NCBI RefSeq assembly: GCF_036170895.1
Contig: NZ_CP108036.1
Coordinates: forward strand, 8,095,501-8,159,500
Source: Streptomyces erythrochromogenes
GTDB taxonomy: Bacteria; Actinomycetota; Actinomycetes; Streptomycetales; Streptomycetaceae
DNA: 64,000 bases
Direction: 5' to 3'
The position numbers were made by a program, and so were the translations under genes. Positions 15,793 through 24,421 of the stretch are shown piece by piece. Every line of letters begins with the position of its first letter. The stretch's first letter is position 1. The notes under the pieces are model-generated. The model was not told where the DNA came from. It saw nothing but the letters and a program-made list of their open reading frames with translations, and made no database searches.

Positions 15793-18700
15793 CGCTCGAT
15801 GTCCGGAGCGGGCCGAAGCCCGTGCTCCGCTGCCGCACGGCGGCGGGGCGCGAGCTGAAGAAGGTACCGCCCGCCCTCAAGGCCGAGCCGCTGGTGCAGG
15901 AACTGACGGCGCTGGCCGCATGGATCGGCGACCACGCCGACCTGACGCTGGCGAGCGTCGAGCGATGGATGACCCAATCCCTGCCGGTGTCCGCGGCGTT
16001 GATACGTCAGGTGTGGCCCGACCCGTACTGGCAGCGGGCCCTGCGCCACGCGGTGATCGCGCCGTACGGCGGGGCGGAGGGCCCGGACGTACGGCGTGCC
16101 GGGGTGCTCACGGGCATCGCGGCGGGCCCGGCCGGTCCGCTGCTGGTGACGGGACTCGACGGGGAACGCGAGCTGCACGACACCCTCGTCGTGATCCCGC
16201 ACCCGGTGCTCCTCGACCCGCGCGGCACCGGCCTGCTCGGACGCTGGCACGGGCTCCTGGACGCCCTGGGCGGTGAGCAGGGCATCGAGCAACTGCACCG
16301 CGCGGTGTACGTACGCCCGGACTGCTCCCCGGCGCCGGCAACGGACACGGGAGGAACGCGGAACACCCGCGACGGCATCACCGTCTTCCACGGCGCCGCG
16401 TACGCGTCCGGCGCCCGGTTCGAGCGGCTGGTCGCGCGGTTCGGCGGACGCATCGGCGGGGAGCGCGCCGGCTTCACGTTCCCGCACCGGGGGAGCGCCT
16501 ACGGCATGGTGGCCGATCTGCGCCACCAGGGCCCGGCGGCGCCGGTGAGCCTGCACGACTTCCGGTTCACCGATGCCCGGGGGCGGCAGGGGCCGGGGAC
16601 GTACGACGCGGTGCCCCGGCCCGTCTGGTCCGAGGGGATCAGAGCGATCGCCACCCTCTTCGACGAGCGGGACCCCGGCGAGGGGCGCCCGGCCGCCGCC
16701 CTGCCGGCCGACTCGTCCGCCGGCTACCAGTCCTTCCTCGTCGAGTGCGCCGCGTACGCCGCGGCCGGGGCATCGCAGGCCGATGCCCCGAAACCGCGCC
16801 CCTCCGCCGACGCACGCCAACTCCTCGACGCGGGCGCGGTGCTGGCCGGCGAACCCGCCGGCCCGGGCGAGGAGCCGCTGACCGCGCGCCGCTACGGATC
16901 GCCGCTCCTGGAGGAGGGCGGTTGGTTCGTACGGCTCGTCGTGGCGCGGGCGGTCGGGGCGCACGACGCGGTGGCGCGGACGCTGGGCCTGGAGCCGGAT
17001 GCCGGCGGGGCCACGCCTGTGGGCAGGGCGTCGGTACGGCCCCTGGACTTCCTGTCCCGGGTCTGCCGGGTGCACCCCGGGCTGGCACGACAGGCGATGG
17101 CGCTGCTCGCGCCGCTGCGCACCTGCGCGACGACGGCCGAGACGAAGCCGGGCCGGGCGGCGGCCCAACTCCGCGCGAGCCTGAAGAAGCTGACCGCTGA
17201 TCACCCCGCGCTCCTGCCGCACGCCCTGGACGAGGGCGCGCGGATCGTGGTCGCGGCGGGCAGCGTCGCGATGGCACGACCGCTCTACGCGGAGGCACGG
17301 GCCGCCGAGAAGCAGTTGGGCGGGATCGACGAGTCCGCGCTGCGGGAAACCGTCTCGGAGTTCGGCGTGCTCGGCGTCGTCGACGGGAAGCTGCTCGGGC
17401 AGCACCGGGACGACATCGCCGCGCGCACGTCGGCGAGCGAGGCGTACGAGGAGCACCGCAGGCTCGTGCTGGACTGGTGCCGCAAGGAGAGCGGCATTCC
17501 CACGTCCTTCGTCCGGGACGGGGTGACCCGCTCCCGGCCGCGCGGCATCCCCGCGTCGTTCGCGGTCGAGCTGGCCGAGGGAGCGGGCAGCGGTCCCCTG
17601 GCCGCCGACGACACCAACACGGAGATCTTCCACCTGCTGCTGCGGGGCGGAGGACTGGAGAAGGCCGCGGCATCCGTGTGGGAGGCATGGGCGGCGCCGC
17701 TGGAGCGGGACCTGGCGGAGCACCCCGACACGGCCGGACACCTGCGGACCCACCTGCCGGAGCCCCGTGGCTCCTCGGCCGCGGCGAAGACCGCGGCCGC
17801 CGGGGCATGGCTGGCGCTGCTGGCACGCACGGGCCTGCTGGAGCCGTTCACGGGCGGGACGCCAGCGGCCTCCGCCGAGTCGGCGAAGGCCGCGAACGCC
17901 TGGCTGACGCTGTTCCTCCGGCGGTACGCCGGACTACGACTGCCCGTCGCCGGCCTGGAGCCGGTGGTGGCCTCGATCGCGGCCCGGATGCGCGAGGCGG
18001 GCGAGAGGCGTGAGCCCCTGCTCGGGCTGCAGAGCGAAACGCTGGGAGGCGACTTCCGGTCCGTCGGTGTGGACCTCGGGCTGCTCGCCCTCATGAAGCG
18101 GGTCGGCATGCCGTTGGACGAGCCGGCCGAAGGCGGGCGCGTCTGGGCGCTCCAGTGGATTCAGCGGCGGGGGACCGACGGTGTCGAACCGGTACTGGCC
18201 GACCCGGCCTTCCGGGAGCCGATCCGCGGTGAACTGACCGCCCCCGTACGGGGAAGCCTCGGGTACACCGTCACCCGGCACCACCTCACGCCGTTCCCGA
18301 AGGTCACGAAGAAGGTGGCCGCGCTGGAACCGCTGCGGGAGTTGATGGCCGGGATCCTCGACGAGCGTGCGCTGCGCCTGCGGACCGGCGGCGAGGACCG
18401 GCTGTTCGCCCTCCAGGACCTGCTGCTCCATGTGGAACCGTTCGTCGTCGCCGGGGCGGCGAGTCACTTCGACGCCCACGTCCGGCTGGCGCTGGCCGTC
18501 GAACCGGCCGCCCTGCTGGCGGACACCCTGCGCGCCGGCTGCCTCGCCCACGGGCACGACGGCGACCGGACGGCCCCGTGCGGGGTGCGGGAGGCCACCG
18601 CCGACCACGCGCGGGAACTGCTGGAGTCGGCGGACGCCGCCGTACGCCACCGGCATGCGCAGATGTTCGCCGTCGAGCCCGCCACCCGCCGGAGCCGGTA

Positions 18701-18869
18701 CCTCGATTTCCGCGAGGGGACCCCGTTCGCGCAGGACCTGCTGCCCGTCATCGAGAAGACCCTGCCGCACATCGCGGACGACTCCTGCCGGTCGCGGGCC
18801 CTGGGGCTCCTACAGGGCGTGCTGTGGTGCGAGACGTGGCAGGCGACGCTCCGCCGGTTCGTCCGGTGA
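15747..18869 (+). CDS. Large DUF4132-like protein, 1040 residues
   Basis: A cytosolic protein with no membrane segment. The N-terminal region (RELKKVPPALKAEPLVQELT, then SVERWMTQSLPVS) aligns in pattern with the core of the DUF4132 protein encoded at 22 kb (GKPVKSPPAAVRRDHADALR, then QVERLDRQFLARRTWS). It is followed by RGSAYGMVADLRHQ and APVSLHDFRFTDARG, similar to the DUF4132 C-terminal region. The remaining 650 residues look like helical repeats with no recognised catalytic motif. Relatives such as E. coli YehI have no settled biochemical function. The ATG overlaps the preceding gene by 46 bases, and a DNA-damage-type promoter lies upstream. Confidence 0.7.
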   Translation: MDPTTAWRAAGDHELTLDVRSGPKPVLRCRTAAGRELKKVPPALKAEPLVQELTALAAWIGDHADLTLASVERWMTQSLPVSAALIRQVWPDPYWQRALRHAVIAPYGGAEGPDVRRAGVLTGIAAGPAGPLLVTGLDGERELHDTLVVIPHPVLLDPRGTGLLGRWHGLLDALGGEQGIEQLHRAVYVRPDCSPAPATDTGGTRNTRDGITVFHGAAYASGARFERLVARFGGRIGGERAGFTFPHRGSAYGMVADLRHQGPAAPVSLHDFRFTDARGRQGPGTYDAVPRPVWSEGIRAIATLFDERDPGEGRPAAALPADSSAGYQSFLVECAAYAAAGASQADAPKPRPSADARQLLDAGAVLAGEPAGPGEEPLTARRYGSPLLEEGGWFVRLVVARAVGAHDAVARTLGLEPDAGGATPVGRASVRPLDFLSRVCRVHPGLARQAMALLAPLRTCATTAETKPGRAAAQLRASLKKLTADHPALLPHALDEGARIVVAAGSVAMARPLYAEARAAEKQLGGIDESALRETVSEFGVLGVVDGKLLGQHRDDIAARTSASEAYEEHRRLVLDWCRKESGIPTSFVRDGVTRSRPRGIPASFAVELAEGAGSGPLAADDTNTEIFHLLLRGGGLEKAAASVWEAWAAPLERDLAEHPDTAGHLRTHLPEPRGSSAAAKTAAAGAWLALLARTGLLEPFTGGTPAASAESAKAANAWLTLFLRRYAGLRLPVAGLEPVVASIAARMREAGERREPLLGLQSETLGGDFRSVGVDLGLLALMKRVGMPLDEPAEGGRVWALQWIQRRGTDGVEPVLADPAFREPIRGELTAPVRGSLGYTVTRHHLTPFPKVTKKVAALEPLRELMAGILDERALRLRTGGEDRLFALQDLLLHVEPFVVAGAASHFDAHVRLALAVEPAALLADTLRAGCLAHGHDGDRTAPCGVREATADHARELLESADAAVRHRHAQMFAVEPATRRSRYLDFREGTPFAQDLLPVIEKTLPHIADDSCRSRALGLLQGVLWCETWQATLRRFVR

Positions 18870-18918
18870 ACGGGGCTGCCGTCCGCCGCGGGACGCGTGT
18901 CTGGAAGGATCCGGTGGC

Positions 18919-19614
18919 ATGATCGCGAAACCTTCCGACGACCTGGCCGCCGCCTTCGCACGCCTGGGCGGCGAAGACGACGGACAGGTGTGGAGCGACC
19001 TGTGGGACGACCTGTGCCACCTGAACTGCGTCGACGACGACAGCTTCCTCGCCCTCCCGTACCTGGCCGCCGTCTCGGCCGGCCGCGCCCCCGGGGCCCC
19101 GCACGAGGCCGTCTCGATGGCGGGCCTGATCGTCTCGGCGGCGGACGAGGCACAGGCCGCGCGCTACGCGGAGGAGATCGCCGTCTTCCTTCGGACGGCC
19201 GGCCGCCTGCTCGGCGAGGCGGGCGACGACGCCGCGGCCTTCGTCTACCTCCTGCAAGGCATCCTGGCCTTCGAGGGCGAGCGGGTGTGGAGCCCGGGCC
19301 GTCTGGAAGGCCTGTTCACGAAGGAGTACGAAGTCGACTGCCCGGCGTGCTCGTCGACGCTGTTCGTCGCCTTCGGCGAGTACGGAACCTTCGCCTCGGC
19401 AGGTGACTACGTGACGTCCGATCCGGTCAGGGCGGCACTGCTGCCCGCGGACCCGGCCGCCCTCGACTCGCTGCCGGCCCGCCTGCACCGCATGGCGACG
19501 GAGGCGGGTCAGGCGAAGGTCGCGCACGGTCTGACGTACCTCTTCGGCCGGGCGACCTGCCCGGACTGCGAGGAAGTCTTCGCCGTGTCGGACCAGGTCC
19601 TGGAGACGTACTAG
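18919..19614 (+). CDS. Zinc-ribbon-like protein of unknown function
   Basis: A 231-residue soluble acidic protein. Two Cys-x2-Cys knuckles are visible, CPACSSTLF near residue 142 and CPDCEEVF near residue 214. They could together bind one zinc ion. The N-terminal half looks like a helical repeat (EEIAVFLRTAGRLLGEAGDD). No family recognised. It lies 49 bases after the large DUF4132-like gene on the same strand, with an AAGGA ribosome site, and is likely co-transcribed with it. Confidence 0.75.
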   Translation: MIAKPSDDLAAAFARLGGEDDGQVWSDLWDDLCHLNCVDDDSFLALPYLAAVSAGRAPGAPHEAVSMAGLIVSAADEAQAARYAEEIAVFLRTAGRLLGEAGDDAAAFVYLLQGILAFEGERVWSPGRLEGLFTKEYEVDCPACSSTLFVAFGEYGTFASAGDYVTSDPVRAALLPADPAALDSLPARLHRMATEAGQAKVAHGLTYLFGRATCPDCEEVFAVSDQVLETY

Positions 19615-19644
19615 AAGGTGCGCGAACCGAACGGAGAGGTGTCC

Positions 19645-20856
19645 ATGCAGAGACGTCACGCGGTGGTGGCCGGGGCCGGGATCGGCGGCCTCACCGCCGC
19701 CGTCGCACTGCACCGCCGCGGCTGGCGGGTCACCGTCTGCGAACGCGCCCCCGAGCCCCCCACCACCGGTGCCGGCATCGGACTCGCCCCCAACGCCCTG
19801 CGCGCCCTCGACAGCATCGGCGTCGACGCGGCCCGGGCCGCCGGCAGCGCCGTACCCGCCACGATGGGCGTACGCCGCTCCGACGGCCGGTGGCTCACCC
19901 GCGCCGAGACCTCGTACATGGCGGCCCGCTACGGCATGCCGCCGATCGCCGTACCGCGCCCGGCCTTCACCGCGGCCCTGGCCGCCGCCCTGCCGCCGGA
20001 AGCCCTCCGCTACGGCACCACCGTGACCGGCGTGGTCGACGCCGCCGGCCGCCCGACCGTGCGTACGGCCGAGGGCCCGGACCTTCCCGCCGATCTGGTC
20101 GTCGCCGCCGACGGGATCCACAGCCCCCTGCGCCGCGCCTGCTTCCCCGAACACCCCGGCCTGCACTACATCGGCGAGACGGCCTGGCGGACCCTCGTCG
20201 ACGCCCCGGACCTGCGGATACCGTCCATGAGCGAGACGTGGGGGCGGGGGGAGCGCTTCGGCGTGACACCGCTCGCCGACGGCCGGTACTACCTCTACGC
20301 CACCGCGGTCGTCCCGGCCGGCACCCGGCCGGCCGACCCCCGCGCGGAACTGAGCCGCCGCTTCGGCTCGTGGCACGACCCGATCCCGGCCCTGCTGGAC
20401 CGCGTCGGGGGCTTCGACCCCGCCGACGTCCTCCAGAACGACCTGTACGACCTGGCCGCCCCGCTGCCCCGCCTGCACCACGGCCGGATCGCCTGGCTCG
20501 GCGACGCCGCCCACGCCATGGCCCCCAACCTCGGCCAGGGCGGCTGCCAGGCCATCGAGGACGCGGTGGTCCTCGCGCACCTGCTCCCGGCCGGAGACAC
20601 CGGCGACAGCGCCGACTCCGGCGACACCGTACCGGCCGCCCTCGCCGCGTACACCGCGGCCCGCCGCGACCGTACCGACGCCGTTCGCCTCCGTGCCCGC
20701 CGCGTCGGCCGCCTGGGCGCCCTGCGCAACCCGTTCGCGGCGACGGCCCGGGACCTGGCGGTCCGCGCGATTCCGACGCGCCTGGCCCTGCGGGGCATGG
20801 ACGACCTCTTCAACGGCTTCCGCCTCCCCGGTGCGACGCGGGTCACGCCAGGGTGA
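19645..20856 (+). CDS. FAD-dependent monooxygenase (salicylate-hydroxylase type)
   Basis: A 403-residue class A flavoprotein monooxygenase. The N-terminal dinucleotide fold is VVAGAGIGGLTAAVALHRRG, the mid-protein motif VVAADGIHSPLRR holds the conserved Asp-Gly, and the second FAD motif is IAWLGDAAHAMAPNLGQGG. The enzyme uses NAD(P)H and O2 to hydroxylate an aromatic or related substrate, which is unknown. The start at 19645 has GGAGAGG 6 bases upstream; an in-frame GTG at 19618 is less likely. The end overlaps the convergent barstar-domain gene by 14 bases. Confidence 0.92.
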   Translation: MQRRHAVVAGAGIGGLTAAVALHRRGWRVTVCERAPEPPTTGAGIGLAPNALRALDSIGVDAARAAGSAVPATMGVRRSDGRWLTRAETSYMAARYGMPPIAVPRPAFTAALAAALPPEALRYGTTVTGVVDAAGRPTVRTAEGPDLPADLVVAADGIHSPLRRACFPEHPGLHYIGETAWRTLVDAPDLRIPSMSETWGRGERFGVTPLADGRYYLYATAVVPAGTRPADPRAELSRRFGSWHDPIPALLDRVGGFDPADVLQNDLYDLAAPLPRLHHGRIAWLGDAAHAMAPNLGQGGCQAIEDAVVLAHLLPAGDTGDSADSGDTVPAALAAYTAARRDRTDAVRLRARRVGRLGALRNPFAATARDLAVRAIPTRLALRGMDDLFNGFRLPGATRVTPG

Positions 20857-22003
20857 CCCGCATCCTGCGCTCGGCCAGGACGTCGAGAACACAGGCGAAC
20901 AGGTCGTAGGGCCGGCCGTCCGGCGTCAGGGCATGGGACAGGTGCTCGCGCGCCACGGCGGAGTCCCGCCAGAGCAGCGTTTCCGGGCCGGAGCAGCCGA
21001 AGCCGCCGCCCAGACAGTCGGCAAGGGCATGCAGATTGGCGCCGAGGTAGCCGCCCGGACCGTTGACCGCCTCACCGAGCGCGAGGTAGAGCCCCGGCAC
21101 GTCCGTGACGTGCCGGCCGTCCAGCTCGTAGGCGTGGCCCGGAGGCCGGGCGATGTCCGCGTGCGGGCGGGGCCTTCGCAGGACGTGGTCCAACCAGGCC
21201 CACCGCTGCCGCGTATCGAGGCCGGCCCAGGTGCCGGTCGTCCGCGGCACCCCGGCGAGCCAGCGCTCCCACAGCGGCCGGGCCGACTCCGGAACGGGCT
21301 CGGAGAGCTTGCCCTCCAGCTCCAGGTCGATCAGATCCGCGCCGGGCGCGGACGGGCGCCAGCCGCTGACGGTGGCCCACAGCAGCAGTTCCGCGAACGG
21401 CTCGCCGCGGTCGTCCCGTACCTCCAGGGCCGCTTCACCCAGGTCCAGTGTCGACCGGGTGGCCGTCTCCAGGGCCCGCCGCAGCTCCTCACCCGGGGCG
21501 AGCCCGCGCAGGACGATCGGAGGATCCGGGCGCCTGGGCGGCAGGGCGCGGGCGAACCCGCGGCAGGAGCCCAGCCGGCGCCGCCCGTCGTGCAGGAGGA
21601 CAGGGCCGTGGTGGTCCTCGGGCGGTCCCGGACGGCCGTCGAGGCCGGTCAGGACGAGACCGTCCGCCCCGGGGTGCGGTCCGAGGCTCTCGGCATCCTC
21701 CAGCAGCCAGGCGTCGAACGCCCCGTCCTCGGGAACGAACCACACTTCACGGCCGATCCAGCCGCGCACCCCGGGCCCCTCGGGCTCCCCGGGCCCCTCG
21801 GGCTCCCCGGGCCCCTCGGGAGTCCAGCCGAACAGTTCGTACGTCTCGCGCCCGGTCTCCCCGAACAGCCCCTCCACCTCGGCGCAGGTGCCCCAGGCGT
21901 GGCCCCGTTCCGTGTCGGTGAGGGTGTACCGCGCTCGCCCGCGACGGGCCTCGTTCTCATGCACGACGGGAATCTTGCCCCGTCCCACCCCACCGCCGTG
22001 CAC
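20843..22003 (-). CDS. Protein with C-terminal barstar (ribonuclease-inhibitor) domain
   Basis: Up to 386 residues. The last 95 residues match the barstar fold: YELDGRHVTDVPGLYLALGE, then a Gly-rich turn before NLHALADCLGGGFG, then LLWRDSAVAREHL and FACVLDVLAERRMRV. Barstar proteins neutralise barnase-type RNases and serve as immunity proteins. The N-terminal 290 residues are unrecognised and include a tandem Gly-Pro-Gly-Glu-Pro-Glu repeat near residue 65. No barnase gene is seen in the window. The start is uncertain: GTG 22003 or GTG 21964. The 5' end abuts the damage-type promoter of the divergent DUF4132 gene. Confidence 0.8.
   Translation of the reverse strand: MHGGGVGRGKIPVVHENEARRGRARYTLTDTERGHAWGTCAEVEGLFGETGRETYELFGWTPEGPGEPEGPGEPEGPGVRGWIGREVWFVPEDGAFDAWLLEDAESLGPHPGADGLVLTGLDGRPGPPEDHHGPVLLHDGRRRLGSCRGFARALPPRRPDPPIVLRGLAPGEELRRALETATRSTLDLGEAALEVRDDRGEPFAELLLWATVSGWRPSAPGADLIDLELEGKLSEPVPESARPLWERWLAGVPRTTGTWAGLDTRQRWAWLDHVLRRPRPHADIARPPGHAYELDGRHVTDVPGLYLALGEAVNGPGGYLGANLHALADCLGGGFGCSGPETLLWRDSAVAREHLSHALTPDGRPYDLFACVLDVLAERRMRVTLA
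21768..21822. repeat. Tandem 18-base repeat inside the barstar-domain gene
   Basis: About three copies of an 18-base unit containing CGGGCCCCTCGGGCTCCC encode a Gly-Pro-Gly-Glu-Pro-Glu repeat. A low-complexity linker prone to length change. Confidence 0.8.
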
Positions 22004-22010
22004 CGGGCGT

Positions 22011-22032
22011 TGTCAGTGCCGGGGCCTACTCT
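22011..22032 (+). promoter_or_regulatory. RecA-NDp / PafBC-type DNA-damage promoter (exact match)
   Basis: TGTCAGTG (22011-22018), N8, TACTCT (22027-22032): an exact fit to the published TGTCRGTG-N8-TANNNT motif. The -10 box ends 7 bases before the ATG at 22040, so the transcript is probably leaderless. Confidence 0.8.
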
Positions 22033-22039
22033 CGGCCCC

Positions 22040-24247
22040 ATGCACAACGCGACGACGACCGATGGGGAAGCGGCGAACCGGACCGCTGACTTCCTGCACC
22101 TGGGAAGCACCTTCCACACGTACTACGAGGGCTGGTCCGCCCGCGTACAGGCCGAACTGGCCGCCGGCCGCAGCATCCCGCCGGCCGCGGTCGCCACCCT
22201 CAGGCGCAGCGCGCTCGTCTCGTACGCCGTCGCAGACCTGTCCGCGGCCCTCGGCCAACTGGACTGCCCCGCCCTCAACACGGGCGAGCCCTGGGCGGAC
22301 GAGGCGACGGCCGACGGACGATGGGAGCCGCTGCTCGCCCATGCCGTCACCGCCACCGCGGCCCGGCCCACCGCCAAGTGGGAGAAGACCGCCCGCGCCC
22401 TCCTGGCGGAGACGGCCGCCGACCCCGACGAGCTGCGCCGGTCGGTGCTCCGCTGGTTCGGCCTCGTCGGCCGCCCCCGTACGCTGGAACTCACGGACTC
22501 CTGGTACGAGAAGCAGCTCGACCCGCACAACGCCAACGCCCTGCGCGGACTGGCGTGGTTCCTGCCGCTCCTGCCCGCACACCCCGATACGCCGCGCGCG
22601 CTCGGCGTCCTCGTGGAGACGTGCCTGCGCAAGGTGCCGGGACACGGACCGCTCAACCCGAAGGTGGCCAACGCCGGGGTCACGGCCCTGGCCCGGGCGG
22701 AGGGCGAGGCGGCGCTCGCAGAGCTGGCACGGCTGGCCTCCCGCGTGACCTTCAAGGGCACCCTCAAGATCATCGAGGCGGCCCTGGAGGCACGTGCCCG
22801 AGACCTCGGCATGAGCCGTGAGGAGGTCGAGGAGCTGGCCGTCCCCGCCTTCGGCCTGAGCGGATCCGCAGCCGCGGTCGGCCACGGCACGTTCGCCTTC
22901 GGGGAGAGCACCGCCCTGGTGGAGATCCGCGGTTCCAAGGCGGTCCTGACGTGGCGCACTTCGGCCGGGAAGCCGGTCAAGTCCCCGCCCGCGGCGGTGC
23001 GGCGGGACCACGCCGACGCGCTCAGGGAGCTCAAGGCCACCGTCAAGGACATCGACAAGACGCTCTCCGCCCAGGTGGAGCGGCTCGACCGGCAGTTCCT
23101 CGCCCGCCGTACGTGGTCGTTCGGGCCGTGGCGGGAGCGCTTTGCGGACCATCCCCTCGTCGGCACCCTCGCCCGTCGCCTGATCTGGACCGTCGCCGGC
23201 ATCCCCGCCCTCTTCGACGGAGGGGACATGCGCGATCTCGCGGGCGACCCGGTCCGCGCCCGCCCCGACGCCGAGGTCGGGCTCTGGCACCCGGTCGGCA
23301 GGGACCGGGAAGAGATCGCCGCCTGGCGCGAGCGGCTCGAAGCGTGCGGCGTGACCCAGCCCTTCAAGCAGGCCCACCGCGAGGTGTACCCCCTCACCGA
23401 CGCGGAGCGCACCACCGCCACGTACTCCAACCGCTTCGCCGGCCATGTCCTGCGCCAGCACCAGTTCCATGCGCTGGCCGCCGTACGGGGCTGGCGCAAC
23501 AAGCTGCGCCTGAGCGTGGACGACAGCCTCCCGCCCGCCGTCCGGGAACTGCCGCAGTGGGGGCTGCGCGCCGAGTACTGGATCGAGGCCGACGACACCG
23601 GCGACCACTACGGCGACACCACCGGCTCCGGCAGCTACCTCCGCCTGCGCACCGACCAGGTGCGCTTCTATCCGATCGACGCCCCGCCGAACCACGCGCA
23701 CTGCACCGGCGGCGCCTACACGATGCTGCGGCGCAGGGGTCAGCACCACGTCGATCCGCTGCCGCTCGCCGGGATACCGGAGCTGGTGCTGAGCGAGGTG
23801 ATGCGCGACGTGGACCTGTTCGTGGGCGTGGCCAGCGTCGGCAACGACCCCACCTGGGCCGACGGCGGGCCGCAGGGCCGCTTCCGGGACTACTGGACCT
23901 CCTACGGCTTCGGCGAGCTGGGCGCGAGCGCCGAGACCAGGCGGGCGCTGCTGGAGCGGCTGGTGCCGAGGCTGGCCGTCGCGGACCGCTGCACGGTCGA
24001 GGGCCGGTTCCTGCACGTGCGGGGCGAGCTGCACACGTACAAGATCCACCTCGGCTCGGGGAACATCCTGATGTCGCCGAACGACCAGTACCTGTGCATC
24101 GTCCCGAAGGCGGAAGCCGCCCCGGACACGGGCTATCTCCCCTACGAGGGCGACCGGACCCTCGCGGTCATCCTGAGCAAGGCCCTGCTGCTGGCCGACG
24201 ACACGTCGATCACGGACCCGACCATCACCAGCCAGATACGCGGCTGA
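22040..24247 (+). CDS. DUF4132 domain-containing protein
   Basis: A 735-residue cytosolic protein. The DUF4132 domain spans roughly residue 315 to the end: KSPPAAVRRDHADALRELK, then WSFGPWRERFADHPLVGTLA, then ADAEVGLWHPVGRDREEIAA and TQPFKQAHREVYPLTDAER. The C-terminus reads YKIHLGSGNILMSPNDQYLC. The N-terminal 300 residues are helical (HEAT-like by eye). The family is tied by genome context in other bacteria to MoxR ATPase / vWA modules (E. coli yeh cluster), but no such partners lie here. The ATG follows a DNA-damage-type promoter at leaderless distance. Confidence 0.88.
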   Translation: MHNATTTDGEAANRTADFLHLGSTFHTYYEGWSARVQAELAAGRSIPPAAVATLRRSALVSYAVADLSAALGQLDCPALNTGEPWADEATADGRWEPLLAHAVTATAARPTAKWEKTARALLAETAADPDELRRSVLRWFGLVGRPRTLELTDSWYEKQLDPHNANALRGLAWFLPLLPAHPDTPRALGVLVETCLRKVPGHGPLNPKVANAGVTALARAEGEAALAELARLASRVTFKGTLKIIEAALEARARDLGMSREEVEELAVPAFGLSGSAAAVGHGTFAFGESTALVEIRGSKAVLTWRTSAGKPVKSPPAAVRRDHADALRELKATVKDIDKTLSAQVERLDRQFLARRTWSFGPWRERFADHPLVGTLARRLIWTVAGIPALFDGGDMRDLAGDPVRARPDAEVGLWHPVGRDREEIAAWRERLEACGVTQPFKQAHREVYPLTDAERTTATYSNRFAGHVLRQHQFHALAAVRGWRNKLRLSVDDSLPPAVRELPQWGLRAEYWIEADDTGDHYGDTTGSGSYLRLRTDQVRFYPIDAPPNHAHCTGGAYTMLRRRGQHHVDPLPLAGIPELVLSEVMRDVDLFVGVASVGNDPTWADGGPQGRFRDYWTSYGFGELGASAETRRALLERLVPRLAVADRCTVEGRFLHVRGELHTYKIHLGSGNILMSPNDQYLCIVPKAEAAPDTGYLPYEGDRTLAVILSKALLLADDTSITDPTITSQIRG

Positions 24248-24421
24248 CGCCCCCGAGAGACACCCCCACCCGCGGCGATGCAGTAGCCGGAGGGTGGCAC
24301 ACGGTTACTGCTGGGCCGTCCGGCGGGGGCGCGGCGTGCACGCGTGTCGCGCAGAGAGGGACGATGAGATGGCTGGGAGGGTAGGGCCCCAGCCTGCGGC
24401 GGCCGGAAGGAGAGCCCGGAG

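Noticed and set aside
22003..22040. Standard sigma-70 promoter with TTGTCA and TACTCT boxes
   Set aside because: Spacing is only 11 bases, wrong for a -35/-10 pair, but exact for the RecA-NDp / PafBC-type motif, which is reported instead.
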